From Gossypium raimondii (taxonomy: Eukaryota > Streptophyta > Magnoliopsida > Malvales > Malvaceae), in the NCBI RefSeq assembly GCF_025698545.1, contig NC_068575.1, forward strand, positions 47,253,980-47,317,979: a stretch of DNA of 64,000 nt. Reading direction: 5' to 3'. Positions 22,225-34,590 of this stretch are shown piece by piece (position 1 is the stretch's first letter; the number at the start of each line of letters is the position of its first letter). The notes beneath the pieces are model-generated. The model did no database searches and had not been told where the DNA came from. It saw nothing but the letters and a program-made list of their open reading frames with translations. A program made the position numbers and the translations under genes.

Positions 22225-23191
22225 GAAACTCTTATACAAATATTTGTTAGGTATTTTAGGCCCTTATTTGCTCAAATTTGCATTGTTTCTAAGTAGTTTT
22301 AACTAGTTTAAATTATTTTAGTTGATTTTATAACAAGCTATTGTAAAATAAGTGTTTCACATTTTAGTGTTTTAAAGATATTTTAGTGATTTTTAAATGT
22401 TATTTTTATTTAATGAACTTTTTCAATGTGTTTTATAGGCAAAGAAATAATTTCAAGGAAGATTAGATTTAGATGCATTGGGAATGAAAAAAAGTTGGAA
22501 AACTGGAAGAAAAGCAAACCGTCTCTTGGGGTCGCGACTTGACCTCGATTTTTGCACTACATTTTTTACCCCTTTTTAAATAAGTCATTTTGGTCTTTTA
22601 GTTTTAAGATGGGCCTGTTTCACGGAAAATGACTTCTAAAAAATATATTTTTATTTTTATTTTTTATGGAAAACAACTTAGTTCATGAAAAATAATTTAT
22701 AGATAAATGAAAAATAAGTTAATTTTCCTGTAAATGACTTACCTTTTAAAAATGTAAGTTATTTTTTGAAAAGAGCTTCTTTATAGGTAATTTTATTTTT
22801 ATACGAAAATTAACTTAAATCAAGCTTAATATTATTATATTAATAATAAATTTTAATTTTAATTTTAAATTATTCAAAGTTAGTAAAATATTAATATAAA
22901 ATATTATTTTTTTAATATTATTAAACATACATATTTAATTATTTATATTATTTAATTATCATATTATTTATATTATTATATTATTTATATAATAAATTAT
23001 TTACATGTTTAATAATTTATTATTTTAATAAATTAATTAGTATTTTAATTTTATTTTAATAATAAATTTTAAAATAATGATTTTAAATGATATTCTTCAT
23101 ATATTATTGAAAATATTTAATTTTAATATTTTAATAATAAATATTTATTACAATTATAAATATATTAATAATAAATGTTTTACATTATAAA
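22225..23191. other. AT-rich interval between two mobile elements
   Basis: No gene. The first 340 bp (to about 22570) has some transposon-like composition without recognisable ends. The rest is a run of A/T words (TTAATAATAAATTTTAAT types). GAAAC next to 22224 may be one half of a target duplication, but its partner is missing. Confidence 0.35.
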
Positions 23192-23334
23192 GGTTAAAAT
23201 ATGCCATAAGTCCATGGACTCTTCACTAATTTAGAATTTAGTCCCTCTACTTTTTAGATTTAAAAATCAAGTCCAATTGTTAACATTGTTAATTTTTTTC
23301 AATTTTGTTGATGTCACATTTTTAAATAGAAAGT

Positions 23335-26028
23335 TGTAATGACCCAAAATTCACGGGCATCAGAAAAGTGTAGTATCGGGCCTCCGTCTTAGAAAATTTA
23401 GCCTGTAGATAATTACTAGAAATATTTATGAGTCTAGTAGTGAGCTTAATTAGGTTTTAATTAAGTGAATTTAGCTTAATTAAGGGTAATTAGGAAAAAT
23501 AATTAAATTGAATAAAGGGTAAAAGTTTAATTATAGATTAAAAGAAAATAATAGGGACTAAATAGAAAATTAAGCCTATTCCATTAAATGAGGCGGCAAA
23601 TGTGTATAAAAATCTTAGATTTTTATGTTAATTAATTATAAAATATATTATTATTTATTCAATTTGTAATTTATATTAATTATATTATTATATTATGGAA
23701 TAAATTAAAATTAAGACATGTGTATGGTGATAAGATGGTACAAGTGTAATAATATATATACACTTGTATTATAATTATTATTTACTTAAAATTTAAGTAA
23801 AATATATTTATTAATTAAATAATTATATTATAAGATTTTTATGTGATAAATAAATTAAATAAAGACAAATGTATGGTGATAATTTAATATAAGTGTACGG
23901 TAATAGTAATTACATGTGGAATAATAATAAACATATGTATTTAATAATAAAATATGTATTGCTTATTAATTAAGGAAGTATATATATTATTATATTATTA
24001 TAATTAAAACAAAACAAATTAAAAAAGAAAAGAAAAGGAATTGAAAAGAGAAACAGAGAATAGAAACGAAAACAGAGCAGGGAAAGAAAGAAAAGAAAAG
24101 AGAAAGAAAGAAAGGAAAACTAGGGTTTAAGGTTTTAAAGCTTTAAAAGATAAGTCAATTAAGTCATTTTCTTTTAATTTTGATGTTTTAGAAGTCTTAG
24201 AACAAAGTTTTGTCGAATTTAAGCTAAAATTTTGTAAGTTCTTAAATTTTGAACATGATTCATGTTGAACAAATTGTTAAATTAGTGGTTTGGTTGATAG
24301 AATTTCTAGTTAGAATTGATAAAAGGATTAAATTGTAAACTAGGATATAAGTTTTACATAGTTGGGATTAAGTTGTAAGAAGTTTTAAATTAGGGTTTTA
24401 TTATGAATATTGAATAGTTGAGTTAAATATGGCAAGGAATTAAGTAGAAAAGAAGTATGAATTAAGTTAGAAAAGTAAGTAAACTTAGTTAGAATTAAAT
24501 TGGGAATAAGTAGGGATTGAATAAAATTTAATTATTTATTATAATTTAATGTTGTAATTAATAGTGAAAATAATTATTATTTTCGTAGCTAACAAAGAAC
24601 TCGAGGCATCGACATCGAAAAGAAAGGAGAAAGCTATCGAGGACTAAAACGGGAGATTTACAGTTTGTATTACTATAATTCAAATTACTTTTTATTAAAT
24701 GTTTTGTATAAATTTTATATTTAATAAAAGAGTATAAGGTAAGTATTAATATTTGAGTTGAATAGGAATTGGATTGGATGGTGAATGTATATGTATAATT
24801 GAATTGTATATTGATTTGAATGTGAAATTGAATATTGACTTGAAAAAAAAAAGAAAAATGGAAAGGTGAGTTTTGAATTGAATTGTGATTGAAAGTGAAA
24901 AAAAAATGGAATTGAATTGAAATGTGAATTTGGAGACCCTATTAACTAGTCGGGCTGAGTCGAATATAGTTGGCATGCCATAGGATTGGAAGAGTTCAGG
25001 GATATTTCGACCTCGAGTCGATGAGACACTGGGTGTCACTATATTTCTTCAGATAGATTCGATGAGGTACTGGGTACCAACTTTCTCCGGCTTTGCCGAT
25101 GAGACACTGGGTGTCAACTATTGCTTCGAACTATCCGATGAGGCACTGGGTGCCATACTGGAGTGTTTGACTGGATCCGTGTATCCGTCAAAGCCCGAGT
25201 TTTGTTAATAGGGGTAAATAATGAAACGATAAACCGAATGAGTTGATCAATTGAGCTACTGAAATGAGATGAAAAAGTTGAATTATGAATTGAAATGTGA
25301 AATGAGATTGAGGAATGAACGTAAGGTTCATAATGTGTTTAAGTTCAAATTGTGGATTTATGATATTAATTGATGAATTGTTATTGTTGAAATATGAAAT
25401 TTGAGTTTAAATTTATATGTATGATTTGTGCATTACATATTTATTATTGTTATAATTTGAATTATGGTAATACCATTGAGCATGAAATACTCAGCGTACG
25501 GTTGTTTCTGTGTGCAGGTCGATAGAAGTTAAAGGTCTCGGTTCAGCATCCAAATTAATCTCGACTTCAGCATAACTTCGGTGATGTATTTTTTTCCTTT
25601 GATAAAAGTGGCATGTACTTCGGTCTTATTAAAAAGTCTTGTAAGTTTTGGTTGTAAAGAATGACTTATAATGTTTGGATGGTTAAATGAAATGGTAAGA
25701 AAAGTTATATAACATTTTGGTATTTTTGATATTAAGTTAATGTTTTAGACATAATTTAGGTATATTTAAATGTGAATTGGGTTGGTTGTGATTTTTGTTT
25801 GGATTGGTTTCGATTTGAACTTGCAGGTAAGGTTAGATATTTATAAAGAGGTTATATTGAGTTTTTTTTTAAATGAAGTCAATTAGTAATACAAATATTT
25901 ATAAGAATTTATTATTATATTATAATATGTTTGTTATTTATTTAAGAATTATTTGTAAATTGTCTGATATGTCCGGTAATGCCTCGTAACCCTGTTCCGG
26001 TGACAGTTTAGGGTTAGGGGGTGTTATA
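23335..26028 (+). mobile_element. Solo gypsy-type LTR
   Basis: The 2694-bp unit opens TGTAATGACCCAAAATT and closes GGGGGTGTTATA (CA decayed to TA). GAAAGT lies directly on both sides (23329-23334 and 26029-26034), as a target duplication. No coding frame, primer-binding site or polypurine tract is inside. The length is close to the complete LTR at 19207-22224, so this is the product of LTR-LTR recombination. A purine-rich tract lies at 24030-24120 and a hairpin array at 25019-25161. Confidence 0.82.
25019..25161 (+). repeat. Four tandem hairpin units with covarying stems
   Basis: Units starting CGATGAG at 25019, 25060, 25097 and 25136 (spacing 41, 37 and 39 bp) each contain a short palindrome: GACACTGGGTGTC, GGTACTGGGTACC, GACACTGGGTGTC and GGCACTGGGTGCC. 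Both stem sides change together while the TGG centre stays fixed. The DNA between the stems varies freely. Confidence 0.85.
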
Positions 26029-26224
26029 GAAAGTACTCACTTGGTAGTCATGTAACTAAATGACGTTGTAATGAATTTGAATTTAACAAAATATTTTTAA
26101 TGGTGCTAACAACAGAACCTAAATTTTAATATCTAAAAAGTAGGACTAAGTTCTCAAAAATAAAAGTACAATGACTAAATTTCAAATTTACGAAGAGGGC
26201 AAGGACTTCTGACATATTTTAACC

Positions 26225-27499
26225 TAGTATAAAATATGAATATTTCTAATTATATGAAAATGAGAATTTGCTTAAATAAAGTTCAACGTCATAACTCTAT
26301 TGTGTCAATATGTACTCTCATATATGTAATACACATGTAATTTAAATTAAATTTTAATTAAGCATTATCTATTATTAAATTTATGTATAAAAAAGCAATC
26401 CTTAACTACTCTATCTTTACGAATCGAGGTTGAATTGGCAGAATAGTTTCTTATTATTCTATTTTGTGCATTTGAATTACTTCCACATATTCTTAGTTTA
26501 TTTTTCAAAAGAAAATATTAATTATGAAAATCATTAACAAAGTATTAAAATAAATAATTTTTATTTAATTATTACATGTAATATATCACAATTAATTGAT
26601 TAATTAATTTTTAAAAATATTACAGAACATATTTTGAAATGAAACAGATACATCATGAGATAGAATTACACCTTTGTAAGAAATGAAAAGGGTTTGATTT
26701 CACTGATTGGTTGTTGGTGTTGTAGGAGAGTGATGCTCCTCCATCTTCCCTCTGTAGAAAGAAAACGACTGCTCTGTTTTAATTGACTTGGTCAGAAAGA
26801 AATTAAATTACCAATTTGTTTTCATGGGTATTAGTAACAGATTAACGTGAAAGCAGGTTCACCGAAGTTGCAGTTCGGTTGACTTCTAAGTAAGTTTCCA
26901 AAGACAAGTCGCCATCCATATCATTTTCTGCGAAACAAGTGTATGAAAAATCAAGGGCCATGTCAAAAACTACAATAATTGTAGTCTGGTAGCCACAAAA
27001 AAAAAACACATAGTTGCGCTGGCATAAGCTCTCTCTATGCCCACCAGCAATAATCTATAATTTTCTTTGGTCTTCAACACATCATACCAATTTATTTTTG
27101 TAAGAGTTTGCATGGAACATTACTCAGACTGATAACTTAACGTTGGGATGAAAGTGAAGAATTTAGCAATGATGAGTGTAAAGAGAGAAGGGCTGGCTTG
27201 CATATAAAAAGTCATAAGGTTAGGTTGGAACAACAGGTGAATTAGGTACAAAAAGAAAAAAGGCACCGTAAACGTGCCTAAATGACTTCGTTTACCATAC
27301 TGTTTTTGGTCGAATCCACTTTGGATGGGACAGCCACAACTTTCATCAACTATAATAATGAAAAGTATCTTGAGAACAAGAAAATTGCACGATATGATAA
27401 TTGAATATGTCTAGGAACCAATTATTTATGCGATCTCTAAATTTTATTATATGTGTATATATATAAATCACAAGTTTAAAATATAAAAAAAACTTAGAT
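26225..27499. other. Spacer without recognisable genes
   Basis: Both strands were read. There are no long open frames and no transposon termini. The part 26640-27340 is less AT-rich than the rest and could hold degraded gene or regulatory DNA, but I see no motif that supports a call. Confidence 0.35.
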
Positions 27500-27798
27500 C
27501 AAATTGTATATTATAGTGTTATCATCAATCTTGAGTCAATGTCAACTTAACTTGTGACACCAACTCAATCAAATACATTATTAATATATGCAATGATGAA
27601 GGTAATAAAATGTATATAATAAAATTAAAATGTATAAAATTATTAAAATAAAACTTTAGTTGAGTGGTAAATTAAATATTTTATTAATGCAATTGCTGTG
27701 AGTTTAAATCTCACCACATGCATATTTTAGTGATTTTTTAAAGTGAAAAACTAAAATACTCTCGAATAATTTTATTTATTTTAATTACAAAAGGAAAT

Positions 27799-28012
27799 TG
27801 TTGGGATATTATTTTTAAGCAATTTAATTCCTAATGAGATATTATAGGAAATTATTATGGGATACTATCTTTTAGCATTTTGATTCCTATGTAACTACTA
27901 TTGTATAAATATATATATACACCCTTGAGGTCTATCAATAAAATCCAAGAGATTACCTTATTCTTGTCATAGTATTTGAGTAAGGTTTTTGAAAAAAGAA
28001 TTCTTTCATCAA
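27799..28012 (+). repeat. 5' LTR of the short-LTR copia element
   Basis: It starts TGTTGGGATATTATTTT. Its first 50 bp are partly repeated about 57 bp further on (TTATGGGATACTATC...), and this second copy matches the 3' LTR best. A TATA-like tract (TATAAATATATATATAC) lies near 27904. The right boundary is approximate: the sequence runs into the gag ATG at 28021 and no canonical primer-binding site is visible. Confidence 0.6.
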
Positions 28013-29342
28013 TCTAAATGGTTGGTGACGAGTCTTCTCCTCCACCACCACCAGGGGGCGACACTTCCTGATTTTACCGCTGAGCAATGATAGTGTCTTT
28101 TGGCGGTGTCCGGTAATAAACAATCAACTTCCACTCGATTGAATGGTAAGTCCAAAAATAATTGGATTATTTATATGAGGTATTCAAACATGTTACGAGT
28201 GATCTTATGTGTTTGACGAAAGTGAGAGATGTTGTAGCATGTTCGTAGGACTCCTTGATGGCCAAACTGTGGTGGCTACCCAAAAAAGAATGGTTAAATT
28301 GATGGAAAAAAATTCACTTAAAACATGTTCTTTACATTCCTAAATTGAACTGCAATTTAATTTTAATTCCCTTGTTGAATGATGATATGAATTGTTTTGT
28401 CTAGATTTGTACTAAAATATGTGCTATTCAAGACCTTAATTCGAGGCAGTTGATTGGAGCGGGTGAGAGACGGGATGGACTTTACTACTTCCGACAGGTT
28501 TTGATGGTTAAAGTAGTTTTGATTGAAGCTTCATCCTCTTTGAAACTTTGACATAGAAGATTAGGTCACAGTTTTGAGAAAGTAGTAAAGTTACTTCCTT
28601 GTGTTAGTAACTCTAGAGATCATCTGAATAAAGCATGTGAAATTTTTCATCATGCTAAGCATACTAGAAATAGTTTTCCAATTATCCACTCGTATTTTTG
28701 AGTTAGTTCATTGTGATTTATAGGAGTTTTATGACACTCCTTCATCTTGTGGATCTCATTATTTTTTTACATTGTTTGATGATTTTTCTCGAGTTGTTTA
28801 GGTATATCTATTGGCTAATAAAAAGGAGGTTTTCAAAGTTTTCATGTCATTCATTGCTATGGTTGATCGTCACTTTTCTCAACAAATAAAGTGTGTTAGA
28901 AGTGATAATGGGACGAAATTTAATTGTTTCCAAGATTATTTTCTTGCAAATTACATTATTTTTCAAACGTCTTGTGTTGGTACTCCAAAACAAAATGGGA
29001 GAGTGAAAAGGAAACATAAACATATTTTAAATGTAGCTCATGCATTGAGTTACCAGGGAAATTTGCCTATATTTTTTGGGGGGCAGTGTGTGTTGGCTAC
29101 TTCTCATCTCATTAGTCGAGCTCCTTCTCCTCTTCTTTACAATAAAAAACCCTATGAAATGTTGTTTGGTGGCCCTCCTTTGTTTGATGATCTTCGTGAG
29201 TTTGGATGTTTATGTTTTGCTAATAATCAACATTCTAAGGGTGATAAGTTTGGTAGTCGAAGTCGAAAGTGTGTTTTTGTTGGGTATCATTTTGGCAAAA
29301 AAGGTTGGTATTTATATAATTTGGATTCTAAGAAGTTCTTTG

Positions 29343-32300
29343 TGTAGCAGCCCGATTTTGGGTCTAGTCGGAACAGTGGTTTTGGGACCACAAATCTGAC
29401 GAGGAAAAATGTAATGACTTGAATTTTTAGAGGTGTCAGAACGGTGATTTGAGATCACTAAATTCAAAAAATTGATAGAAAATATTATTAATTTAGTGAT
29501 TATAAGTTAAATGTGAAGTTAGGAAAATTTTTGAAATAGTGAATAGTGCACTAGAAATAAATATTAAAATAATTAGAATAAAAAATGAGGTATTGAGACC
29601 TCAGAGATTTTAAACCGAGCCATAAATATTTTTATAAATATTTATGGAGTGTTAAAAAGTTAGTATTAAAGTTTCGTTAAGAAATTTTAAAGTTCCGATA
29701 ATTAATTGAACAAAAAGGACTAAATTGTAACAAATGCAAAATTTTGGGAAATGTTTAAATAGCTTAAATGATAAAAGGAGGAGGGCTTAAAAGGCAAATA
29801 GACCCAAATTATATTTGGGCTGGACGGAAAGGGCATGAAATCAGCAACAAAGTCGGGAGAATTAAGGGCAAAATTGGAATATTGCAAAAATTTACTTAAT
29901 AAAGTTAGGACCAAAGTGGAATTATCTAGATTTCTCTTTATTTTTCTCCATTCTCATCAGCAAAAACACCATAGAAGGGTTTCCTTAAGCTGGTTCTTCC
30001 TATTTTTACTGCAGGTAAGTTCAATTCTTGATTATTTCTTGAAAATTTCGTGTTTTTGTAACTTTTACAACTAGGCCCACTTATTGTATTCATTAGTTTT
30101 TGATTCTATGAAAGAAGTTGAAAGTTGCTATGAATACATGCTGGAAGTATATGATGATTTAGCATGGAATTAGAGCTTTAAATTGTTCATATGCTGATTT
30201 TATTGAAAGAATTGATTAGAAAGTGAATGTTTGGGACCTAATAGAAAAATAGTTTGAAGATAGAGTTATATGTGGAAATTCTGAATTTCAATAGTTGTGA
30301 AACAACTTATAATGTCTAGTTAAAGTATTAATTGAGAAAATTAGATTAATTGAGGGGTTAATTGAGAAAGGACCGAATTGCATAAACTGTGAAATTTGGG
30401 GCAAAATGGAAATCAACATTTGCACTAAAGCAGTTTTGGACAGCAGCAGTAGTGTAAGTTTGAAAAATCACCAAAAATTGTGGGAATTTAATTAGAGGGT
30501 GAATAAAATATGAAATTAAAGCTTATTGAGTCTAGTTTCTCATAGAAGAAACGTATAAGAAATGGAATTATAAATCATGAGATATATTAAATTTTATGAG
30601 ACAATGTCAGAATGATTTCGGGTTCCCCTGTTCTGACTTTGAAAAATTGTTAAAAATTGTACAGAAATAATTATGAATTATAATTTATATTCTTAGAATC
30701 CTTAATGAGTCTATTTTCAAATAAAATAAACAGAAACATCATTTGAATTTTGTACAATGAGATAATTAATTTTTAGTGAAGAGAGGTCAGAACTGTCCAG
30801 CAATGAAACAGGGGAAACTTTAAAGAATAAACTGTACTATTTGGCTAAACTAAAAATTCTGAAATTTTTATGGTAAGAAGATATGTGAATCTAGTTTCGG
30901 GGAAAATTTATGGATCTTAGTTTGGAGCTTTGTATCTCCAGATAAAAATAATTTAGTGACTCTGACTCAGAAGGACAGCTTGAATTTTACATACAAGAAA
31001 ATTGTGAAAGTATGAATAATGTTGTTTAAATGTGTTATACACAATAAGGATGAGAAATGGAGAGGAGGTGGAGGAAAATTGGGAAATATATGAATGATTT
31101 GTGAATAATTGGTCATATGCTTGATTATAATTGATAAACGATGAAATAGAAATGATGCTTATATTTGTGCATTATTGGCCATGGTTTAAGCTCATGTGTG
31201 AAAATAAAGTTTCATAGTATGTGTGAATGGTATTTTCGGTATATGATTTGGCATGAAATAATGTCATGAATGGTTTATGAATTAAAACATGTTGGTAAGC
31301 CCGATACATGAATAAATGTTGTGCTCATCCATACTTATAATGCTTATGCTATATGTATATTTGGCTAACATATTTGGTATACATGCTTAGGCTTTGGCCA
31401 AGTAGTGGCTAGACCATGCCACGTTAAATTTATAAGTTATGCATTGATATGGTTTATTATGTGGTTAGCCTCAAAAAGAGTTATGTTTAAATACACTAGC
31501 TTGCGACTATGGTTGAATGATATGTTTATATCTTGTGTGATATGCATAGAAAACGAGTGTGGGAAGATAATGAAAAGTAAGTTCATATGGCTGAACTTTT
31601 ATGATTAATTGTTAATGTGGGAATGATATAATGTATCAATTCATATATTGTTGTTGAATTATGATTATGGTAAAAATAAGAATAAAATGAGATTGTTTGT
31701 TCAAATTAAGGGATACGCAGGATTGAGTACATACGTTCGGTAACCAGTGATGATGAATTGACGAATAAGTCCATGGTGGATCCATGGCAAAGTGTGAAAC
31801 GTAGGTATGGTATTTCAGTGAAGAAAACCATACTGAGTTGTGAAAAGTAGGTATGGTATTTCGGTAAAGAAAACCATACTAAGTTGTGAAAAGTAGGTAT
31901 GGTATTTCGGTAAAGAAAACCATACTGAGTTGTGAAAAGTGGGTATGGTATTCTGGTAAAGAAAACCATACTGAGTTGTGAAAAGTAGGTATGGTGTTTC
32001 GGTGAAGAAAACCATACTGAGTTGTGAAAAGTAGGTATGGTATTTCCGTGAAGAAAAACCATACTGAGTTATAGCAATGTGAAATATTCAAACAAATCGT
32101 TGCACCAAGCAAACGATGTACTCAAATCCGTAAGACGATCCTTAATTTGACAAGTATTTGTAGTACAATTGAAGCTAAATGTTGGAATATAAGTTGACAT
32201 CTGATATTGAGCTAGATTGGATAAATTCATTATTTGATTGTGGTTGGCAGGAAATGTTACATTATATATATTATGAAGAATTATAAAAGCATGTTAATAA

Positions 32301-32420
32301 TTTTGAAAGTTTTAATTTAGATGAAATTTTATAACTCGGTTATATACGTCTACAAGTGTATGTGTTTTGGTAATGCCTCGTACCCTATTCCGGTGTTGGA
32401 TACGGGTAAGGGGTGTTACA
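29343..32420 (+). mobile_element. Solo gypsy-type LTR inside the copia integrase
   Basis: The 3078-bp unit has TG...CA ends (TGTAGCAGCCCG ... GGGGTGTTACA) and a perfect 5-bp target duplication CTTTG (29338-29342 and 32421-32425). Removing it with one CTTTG restores the copia frame [12 protein letters not shown]. No coding region, primer-binding site or polypurine tract is present, so this is a solo LTR. It shares its 5' part with the LTRs at 1-830 and 19207-22224. It contains the hairpin array at 31804-32079. Confidence 0.9.
31804..32079 (+). repeat. Six-unit, 46-bp hairpin minisatellite in the LTR
   Basis: Units start with GGTATGGT at 31804, 31850, 31896, 31942, 31988 and 32034, an exact 46-bp period apart from one extra A in the last unit. 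In each, GTATGGT pairs with ACCATAC 15 bp later; the intervening TGAGTTGTGAAAAGT spacer is nearly constant. Changes fall mostly in the loop (for example CAGTG, CGGTA, TGGTA, CCGTG). Open frames across the array on the minus strand are by-products of the repeat. Confidence 0.92.
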
Positions 32421-34590
32421 CTTTGTATCCCACGATGTGAAATTTTTTAAGGATATTTTTCTCTATTTGGATTGAAATACTGCAACCATTGAGTCTGATA
32501 ATGTTGTTCTGCCATATGGAAGTGTAGACGCAATTTTTGATTCATATTTTGGTGAATTAGAGGTATTACAACTTGCGACAATTCCTCTTCTTACTACTTT
32601 GCAACTTGTGGGTTCGCCACCTGCGAGTTCTCTAACACTTATGGTATCTTCTTTTTCCTCCAATGACACGATGGTACAAGGGCTTTGGGTAATGATGCAC
32701 TTGAATTGGGAGGAGGGCATAAGGATAAAATTTCCCTGTGTAAAGAGTTTCGAGATTTTTCCACTCATACCGTCATAAAGAAAAGTCCATCTCCCACTTC
32801 ACCTGCTACAGAGCCTTCTTTAGATACTCTATTTCCTATAGTGCATTATGTTAATTATGACAAATTTACTATGAATCACTGAAATTTTCTTGCAACTATT
32901 ACTGCAGGGTTTGGGCCACAGTCTTTTAAAGAGACTATGAAGGATGCAAGATGGCGTGATGCTATGCAAAATGAGATTTGTGCTCAAGAGGATAATGACA
33001 CTTGGTCTACGGAAACATTTCCTCTTGGAAAAAAAACACTGGAAGTAAGTGGGTGTACAAGATTAAATATAACTTCGATAGAAGTATTGAAAGACTTAAA
33101 GCTCGTTTTGTTATTTTTGGCAATCATCAGGTAGAAGGTATTGACTATAAACTTTCACATTTGTGGCGAAAATGGTGACTGTTTAGGCTTTCTTAGCTAT
33201 TTTAACTTCTAAAAAATAGGAGTTACATCAGATGGATGTCCATAATTCCTTTATGCATGGTGATCTTGATGAAGAGGTTTACATGAAGCTTCTTCTAGGT
33301 TTTGCCCCTGATAAGCCTAGAATGGTTTGTCGTTTGCGCAAGTCTTTGTATGGGTTGGAATAGGCTCTTTGGTGTTGGTTTGTGAAGCTTGTTATTGCAC
33401 TGAAGGGTATGGATTTCTTCAGTCATATTCTGATTATTCTCTCTTTACATACACTAAGGGATCTGTATGCATTAATGTGCTGATTATGTTGATGATTTGC
33501 TTATTTATGGAAACGATTTCGCTGCTTTGAAAACTTTTAAGTGGTATCTCAATTATTGCTTTTATATGAAGGATCTTAGTGTTTTGAAATATTTTTTGAT
33601 AAGGGTAGCTCATAGCTATTTGGGGTTATTTATTTGTAAAAGGAAATATGCACTTGATATTATTTCGGATACGGATCTTTTGGGAGAAAAGCCCGTAGAA
33701 TCGACAAAAGAGCAAAATCATAAATTAGCTCATGCTACAGGGACAGTTTTGTCTAATCCTGAGCTGTATAGACAGTTAATAGGTTGTTTGATTTATTTGG
33801 CAATGACTAAACCTGATTTGGCATACTCGGTTCATGTCTTATCCCAATTTCTACATGAGCCGAGGCAAGAGCATTGGGACGCGACTCTTCGTGTTGTCTG
33901 GTACTTGAAATACTTTTTTGGCCAAGGGATTCTTTTGAGATTTGATAGTGATTTAATTTGGATTAGGCTGCTTGTCCGTTAACTTAGCGTTAGCTTACTA
34001 GTTGGCTTGTCTTTTCAAGACAATATCGTATTTCTTGAAAAACTAAGAAACAACATACTATTTCTCGTTCTTCTGTTAAGGCTAAATATAGGTCTATGAC
34101 TTCCGTCGCTTGTGAGCTCAAGTAGCTGAAGGCCTTATTATTAAGCTTAGATGTTCATCATCCTAAAGCAATTATTTTATTTTGTGATAGTCAATTTGCG
34201 TTGCATATTGTCTAAAATCTCGTATTTCACAAGCGTATTAAACATATTGAAATGGATTGTCACTTTGTTAAGGATGCCAATCTAAGATAGGTTTATTGCA
34301 CCTTCTTATGCTCCGACCTCCGTTCAGTTGGCTGACATTTTTACAAAGGCGCTTGGTAAACCGCAATTTGAATATCTTCTCAGCAAGTTGGGCATTTATG
34401 ATCTGCATGCTCAAACTTGAGGTTATGGGATATTATCTTTTTGCAATTTGATTCTTGCGTAACTACTATTGTATAGATATATATACCCTTGAGATTATCC
34501 TATTCTTTTGAGAAATTCTAGTAATTTCTTAACCGAGTTGGTGTTTGGTTGACTCATAACACCAACTTAGTCCAGAGTTTAAATAATAGT

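Larger units (their letters stand above)
23192..26224. mobile_element. Mutator-type MITE split by a solo LTR
   Basis: The left arm (23192-23334) opens GGTTAAAATATGCCATAAGT, and the right arm (26029-26224), read in reverse, opens GGTTAAAATATGTCAGAAGT. The two ends stay similar over about 80 bp (AATTTAGTCCCTCTAC-type words), so these are terminal inverted repeats of one small non-coding element of about 330 bp. The flanks CATTATAAA and TAGTATAAA match at 7 of 9 positions, suggesting an aged 9-bp target duplication of the Mutator type. The solo LTR at 23335-26028 landed in its middle. Confidence 0.7.
28021..34412 (+). pseudogene. Broken copia gag-pol polyprotein
   Basis: The start MVGDESSPPPPPGGD is followed by a stop. 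Gag is largely deleted, and GAG-pre-integrase (LGHSFEKVVKLLP) appears near 28560. Integrase is best preserved at 28700-29342 (FFTLFDDFSRVV, RSDNGTKF, GTPKQNGRVKRKHKHIL). The frame halts at KKFFV, where the solo LTR entered, and resumes at 32426 as [11 protein letters not shown]. Reverse transcriptase pieces follow (WRDAMQNE, MHGDLDEEVYM, RLRKSLYGLE, LLIYGND), then RNase H (SVKAKYRSM, FCDSQFALHI, HKRIKHIEMD). Multiple stops and frameshifts make it non-functional. It is a Ty1/copia polyprotein by domain order; I do not assign a lineage. Confidence 0.85.
27799..34511 (+). mobile_element. Ty1/copia element with short LTRs, split by a solo LTR
   Basis: Coding remnants in copia order (gag start, GAG-pre-integrase, integrase, reverse transcriptase, RNase H) lie between two related short terminal repeats: about 27852-27965 and 34426-34511, both with TTATGGGATA(C/T)TATC, TAACTACTATTGTATA and (A)CCCTTGAG. 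GAAAT flanks the insertion on both sides (27794-27798 and 34512-34516), a candidate target duplication, but the 3' LTR end looks shortened. The element is dead: many stops, a gag deletion, and a 3078-bp solo LTR inserted after the integrase. Confidence 0.82.
27500..34590 (+). repeat. Dispersed repeat with tRNA-like boxes, split by copia element
   Basis: The left part 27500-27798 and right part 34517-34590 together match the reverse complement of 50215-50655. Shared words, in order: a CAATCTTGAGTCAA-type start, TGACACCAACTCAATCAAATA, a GAGTGGTAAATTA box, a (G)GTTCAAATC-type box, ATGCATATTTT, TCGAATAAT, and the end AACCGAGTTGGTG. The two boxes resemble RNA polymerase III A and B boxes, as in tRNA-derived SINEs, but the end also forms a stem (GAGTTGGTG with CACCAAC), so the class is open. 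The copia element at 27799-34511 is inserted in it. Confidence 0.6.

Noticed and set aside
31804..32079. CRISPR-like regular repeats
   Set aside because: The whole 46-bp unit is nearly identical, with no unique spacers, and it lies inside a plant LTR.
31706..32112. Overlapping minus-strand open frames of 66-118 codons with repeated YGFL(Y/H)(R/Q)NTIPTFHNS units
   Set aside because: They are translations of the 46-bp hairpin array in three frames; the 46-bp period shifts frame and no promoter or coding context exists.
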